Below are positions 60,122 to 64,000 of a stretch of 64,000 bases of DNA, piece after piece. Origin of the DNA: Bacteroidia bacterium (GTDB lineage Bacteria > Bacteroidota > Bacteroidia > JANWJV01). Below the pieces are notes generated by a model. That model ran no database searches. It had not been told where the DNA came from and saw only the letters and a program-made list of their open reading frames with translations. The translations under genes and the position numbers were made by a program. The stretch lies in NCBI GenBank assembly GCA_025451785.1, contig JANWJV010000124.1:1-64000 (forward strand). The letters run 5' to 3'. How positions within the stretch are numbered: the first letter of the stretch is position 1; each line of letters opens with the position of its first letter.

Positions 60122-60799
60122 ATGAGCAGTATTAGTCCCCAGATAAATGAAGGCTGGAAGAACTTACTGGAAACGGAGTTCAGGGCACCTTATTTTGCAT
60201 TACTTAAAGATTTTCTGGTGCAGGAGAGGGCACGATATGTTGTTTTCCCCCCTGGAAAACAGATCTTTTCGGCTTTCGACCATACCCCCATTGATAAGCT
60301 TAAAGTGGTCATCATAGGTCAGGACCCTTACCATGGAAAAGGCCAGGCCAATGGGCTCTGTTTTTCGGTAAGCCCGGGAATCTCTCAGCCTCCTTCGCTG
60401 GTCAATATCTTTAAGGAATTGCAAACTGACCTGGGCATCCCGGTGCCGAAGAGCGGTAATCTTGAGCCCTGGGCCGGCCAGGGCGTATTGCTCCTCAATG
60501 CCACCCTCACCGTTCGCGAGAACACGGCTGCTTCCCACCAGGGAAAAGGATGGGAGCAGTTCACCGACGCGGTCATAAAGACCATCTCCGAAAACAAGAC
60601 GGGTGTTGTGTTCCTGTTGTGGGGTAAATACGCGCAGTCGAAAGAAGCGTTGATCGATGCTTCTAAGCATCATATCCTAAAGGCCGCTCATCCTTCGCCA
60701 TTGGCAAGAGGCGCCTTCTTTGGCTGCAAACACTTTTCCAAGACCAATGAGATCCTGCGGAAGCAAGGTCTTTCCGAAATTGATTGGAGGATCGAATAA
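60122..60799 (+). CDS. ung: Uracil-DNA glycosylase
   Basis: 'VVIIGQDPYHGKGQANGLCFSV', 'GVLLLNATLTVRENTAASHQGKGWEQFTDAVI', 'AAHPSPLARGAFFGCKHFSKTNEIL'. Confidence 0.97.
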   Translation: MSSISPQINEGWKNLLETEFRAPYFALLKDFLVQERARYVVFPPGKQIFSAFDHTPIDKLKVVIIGQDPYHGKGQANGLCFSVSPGISQPPSLVNIFKELQTDLGIPVPKSGNLEPWAGQGVLLLNATLTVRENTAASHQGKGWEQFTDAVIKTISENKTGVVFLLWGKYAQSKEALIDASKHHILKAAHPSPLARGAFFGCKHFSKTNEILRKQGLSEIDWRIE

Positions 60800-60860
60800 G
60801 GCCGCATATCAAGCGCCATGAAAGGGCCTTTTCCGGTGCAACCTTTCCTTGTTTTTTTGC

Positions 60861-60887
60861 GTCTGCTTTTATTAAAAGCAGACTTTT
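60861..60887 (+). terminator. Intrinsic terminator after ung
   Basis: GTCTGCTTTT-att-AAAAGCAGAC followed by TTTT. Confidence 0.75.
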
Positions 60888-60981
60888 ACTTTATTATATA
60901 TCTATCGCAATGCAAGCCGAACCTTGTTTATCCGCAAAAAACAGCGATTTGTCCCCTGCAATGGGTCGTCTGTGGAAGCGG

Positions 60982-61012
60982 TTGACATTTTTAAAAACTT
61001 AGCCTATTTTTA
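60982..61012 (+). promoter_or_regulatory. Bacteroidota-type promoter TTG-N20-TATTTTTA upstream of the 61039 gene
   Basis: TTG 60982-60984, N20, TATTTTTA 61005-61012; ATG at 61039. Confidence 0.6.
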
Positions 61013-61038
61013 GAACCCCGATATTCAATCTGCCCCCT

Positions 61039-64000
61039 ATGAAAAGATCTTTCCTTATCACATCGCTGATCCTTACCGCAGGAGCCCTCATGGCTCAATC
61101 GACACGTCCTACGACCGGCGGCGGCTGGACCCTCAACCCATACGAGAACAAGGCGTTTATTGAGAACAAGGGGCAGTTCAATGGCAAGGACGAAGTAAAG
61201 GGCTCACAGGTTTATTACGGGGTGGAAAACCTGGGGCTGCAGATCTATTACAGCAACAAAGGTTTTACTTATCGTTCCGATGAACTGGTGCCCGAAGAAA
61301 AAGGATGGAGTGCTGCCATCCACGGACTTTTCGGGCGTTCAAAACAAGAGGGCGAAGAAAAAGAGCTTGAAGAAAGGCTGGTGCTCAAGACCAAGACCTT
61401 CGGAATGGAATGGCTGGGATCCAACCCGGCCGTGGTAGTGAAGCCCGAGGGCAAACTTCCTTCTTACTCCTGCTATAACATCGACGGCGACCCAAAGAAC
61501 GCCATCAACAACGTTCCCGGTTATGAGAAGCTGGTGTACAAGAACCTTTATCCCGGCATTGACGTTATCTACACCTTTCACGAAAAAGAAGGGATGAAAT
61601 ACGCGCTGGTAGTGCATCCCGGCGCCGATATTTCGAAAGTAAAAATGAAATGGAACGACGCAAGCGCCATTGCGATCGACGCTTCAGGTAACCTGAAAAT
61701 GCAGAGCAGCATGGGTAATTTTACTGACCACGCTCCTGTTAGCTTTTACGAACTGAGCCGCGGCCCTGTGAGGTCAGCTTTTGTGCTCGATGGCAATACC
61801 GTTTCATTCCAGCTCGACAATTACGACAAGAGCAAGACACTGATCATCGACCCCTGGACCACCAACCCCAACTTTACACCTACCAACAAGGCCTGGGATG
61901 TGGAGCATGACGCACCCGGCAACGTGTACGTGTACGGCGCGCCCATGCCTCACCAGCTCAAGAAGTTCAATACGGCAGGTGTGTTGCAGTGGACCTACAA
62001 CACCGGCTTTACCAGCTACCCTGGCGACCTTGGTGTTGACCAGAATGGAAACTCATACATCACACAGAGCCTCAACGGTATTTGCGCCAAAGTGAATAAC
62101 GCGGGTGGTTTGACCTGGCAGGTGGCAGGTGTGTACCGCGAGTACTGGACGATCTCCATCGATTGCAGCGGCAGCAAACTGGTGATCGCTGAATCATATC
62201 CCGGAACCTTCATGTCGAACGTGAACCCCACTACCGGCGCGATCAGCGGAACAACAAACATTAGCCCTGGCGGACAGGACGCCCGCGCGATGTGCGTAGC
62301 ACCTAACGGGAACTATTACATCATCACGGCCGACTACGCCAGCAACGAACGTCTTATCGGAGTAACTCCGGCATGGGCAACAGTGCTTAACGTTACCGCG
62401 ATCCACGATCCGCCCTATAACGCGACTCCGCTTTATCAAACCAATTTCATTCACGGGTATAATGGCATTACCTGCGACACCAAATACCTCTACACCAACA
62501 GGGGCGCAACCATTTATAAGCGTAACATCACCACCGGTGCCACTGTAGCCACGGCCGCTGTTCCCGGCGGAACTGACGACGCCAACTGCGGCATTGCGGT
62601 TGACGGCTGCGGAAACGTTTATGTAGGTTCTACCAACGCGGTGATCAAGTACGACTCCAACCTTACCTTTGTCACTTCGCAGCCCTCTGCTGCGGTGTAT
62701 GATGTTACCATCGGTAACACCGGTGAGATCTATGCTTGCGGACTGGCTTTTGTTTCTTCGCTCAACTTCAATGCATGCTATCCTTCGCTCATCACCTTTA
62801 ACGTTAACGCGATCAACGCCGGTTGCGGCGGCGGTACAGGCTCAGCGTCAGTAAGTGCTGTGAGCGGCGGCATCAACCCTTATACCTATTCATGGTCTCC
62901 CACAGGCGGTACCAACGCGGTGGCTACCGGCCTTACATCAGGTATTTATACGGTTACCATCACTGATGCCACCGGCTGTAAGTTCGGTGTGAAGACAGTA
63001 GCTATCACCAGCGGAGGCGGCTCGCTCACACTAAGCAGCACGCAGAACAACGTGAGCTGTAACGGCGGCAACAACGGCACTGCTACCGTTAGCTCCAGCA
63101 CCGGAACATCGCCTTACACTTATTCATGGAACCCAACAGGGCAAAACACACAAACAGCTACCGGCTTAACGGCAGGTACCTATACGGTCACAGTTACGGA
63201 TGCGACCGGCTGTAGTTCTACCGTGCAGGTCACCCTCACGCAACCGCCGGCTATGACAGCGGGTATAAGCACTTCGGTGAATGTGAATTGTAATGGTGGT
63301 AATAACGGCTCCGCGACAGCCACCGCTTCCGGTGGCACAGGAACGATCACCTATACCTGGAACAATGGCCAGGTGAGCTCAACGGCAACGGGCCTTACGG
63401 CGGGAACCTATACGGTTACAGCCAAAGACGCGAATGGCTGTACGCAAACAGCGACGGTACTCATAACGCAGCCAACACTATTGCTCACGGGAGTTTCAGT
63501 GAGCACCACCGTGAGTTGTAACGGAGGCAACAACGGATCGATAACGGCAACAGCATCGGGCGGAACGGCCGGCTATAGCTTTAGCTGGAACAACGGCCAG
63601 GCCACTGCCAACGCAACGGGTCTTACGGCGGGAACATATACGGTGACAACGACCGACAGCAAAGGATGTACGGCCACGGCAACCTTTACGGTTACACAGC
63701 CCACAGCGCTTGTCGTGAACGGAAGCGCCACCACTGCCACTTGCGGCGCATCGAACGGTACTGCAACTGCCACGGGCAGCGGTGGAACAGCGGGGTATAC
63801 CTACAGCTGGAACAACGGACAGCTAACGCAAACAGCCACTGGCCTGGGTGCAGGCACTTACACGGTGACCGTTACAGACAATAAAGGTTGTACCAAGACA
63901 TTTTCAATTGCTGTAAACAACGCCGGCTCACCTACTGCGGGTATCAGCACAAAAACCAATGTGCTCTGCTTCGGTGGAAACAACGGTTCAGCAACCGCTA
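61039..64000 (+). CDS. A-type giant surface protein with SprB repeats (3' truncated by window end; absent from ORF track)
   Basis: 'MKRSFLITSLILTAGALMAQSTRPTTGGGWTLNPYENKAFIENKGQFNGKDEVKGSQVYYGVENLGLQIYYS...TLIIDPWTTNPNF...' then at least four SprB repeats; no stop before 64000. Confidence 0.92.
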   Translation, partial: MKRSFLITSLILTAGALMAQSTRPTTGGGWTLNPYENKAFIENKGQFNGKDEVKGSQVYYGVENLGLQIYYSNKGFTYRSDELVPEEKGWSAAIHGLFGRSKQEGEEKELEERLVLKTKTFGMEWLGSNPAVVVKPEGKLPSYSCYNIDGDPKNAINNVPGYEKLVYKNLYPGIDVIYTFHEKEGMKYALVVHPGADISKVKMKWNDASAIAIDASGNLKMQSSMGNFTDHAPVSFYELSRGPVRSAFVLDGNTVSFQLDNYDKSKTLIIDPWTTNPNFTPTNKAWDVEHDAPGNVYVYGAPMPHQLKKFNTAGVLQWTYNTGFTSYPGDLGVDQNGNSYITQSLNGICAKVNNAGGLTWQVAGVYREYWTISIDCSGSKLVIAESYPGTFMSNVNPTTGAISGTTNISPGGQDARAMCVAPNGNYYIITADYASNERLIGVTPAWATVLNVTAIHDPPYNATPLYQTNFIHGYNGITCDTKYLYTNRGATIYKRNITTGATVATAAVPGGTDDANCGIAVDGCGNVYVGSTNAVIKYDSNLTFVTSQPSAAVYDVTIGNTGEIYACGLAFVSSLNFNACYPSLITFNVNAINAGCGGGTGSASVSAVSGGINPYTYSWSPTGGTNAVATGLTSGIYTVTITDATGCKFGVKTVAITSGGGSLTLSSTQNNVSCNGGNNGTATVSSSTGTSPYTYSWNPTGQNTQTATGLTAGTYTVTVTDATGCSSTVQVTLTQPPAMTAGISTSVNVNCNGGNNGSATATASGGTGTITYTWNNGQVSSTATGLTAGTYTVTAKDANGCTQTATVLITQPTLLLTGVSVSTTVSCNGGNNGSITATASGGTAGYSFSWNNGQATANATGLTAGTYTVTTTDSKGCTATATFTVTQPTALVVNGSATTATCGASNGTATATGSGGTAGYTYSWNNGQLTQTATGLGAGTYTVTVTDNKGCTKTFSIAVNNAGSPTAGISTKTNVLCFGGNNGSATA
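62800..64000 (+). repeat. Tandem SprB-like repeats (CNGGNNGSATATASGGT-x-YTYSWNNGQ-x-TATGLTAGTYTVTVTDxxGCT)
   Basis: Repeating translated units of roughly 75-80 aa. Confidence 0.85.

Noticed and set aside
60800-61038. Possible small RNA or tRNA between ung and the 61039 gene
   Set aside because: Only a terminator hairpin and promoter-like sequence found; no cloverleaf or known RNA motif recognised
61898-62454. ORFs 61898..62095 (+), 62016..62261 (-), 62194..62454 (-)
   Set aside because: Out-of-frame or antisense relative to the continuous A-type ORF 61039..64000
62800-64000. Long repeated units (possible CRISPR or satellite)
   Set aside because: In-frame degenerate protein repeats of the SprB type with no invariant repeat or spacer pattern

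Overview
64 kb window of a Bacteroidota chromosome. The phylum call rests on T9SS sorting tails, SprB/PKD adhesin repeats, an alternative complex III operon and TAnnTTTG-type -7 promoter boxes. About 39 protein-coding genes are supported. No rRNA, tRNA, CRISPR array or insertion sequence was recognised. Main blocks: (i) a TMTC-like membrane TPR protein with an FtsE-type ATPase; (ii) a 1051-aa TPR protein overlapping an outer-membrane beta-barrel gene; (iii) gyrB, a collagen-like (GXY)36 protein, mdh and a single-domain retropepsin-like protease; (iv) a lipoprotein trio with unusual CX4CH haem-like motifs; (v) tandem seven-repeat beta-propeller T9SS proteins; (vi) a complete actABCDEF-coxII-coxI respiratory operon; (vii) about 13 kb with four giant T9SS/SprB-repeat surface proteins alternating between two N-terminal architectures (B-A-B-A), plus a further A-type gene running off the right edge; (viii) housekeeping and envelope genes (prfC, tsaB, ung, TolC/HlyD). 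The supplied ORF track omits the A-type gene at 61039..64000 because it has no stop in the window; the ORFs listed inside it are out-of-frame decoys. The least-explained signals are the B-A-B-A surface-protein locus, heptanucleotide tandem repeats inside coding regions, the CX4CH cassette, and dispersed intergenic palindromes.
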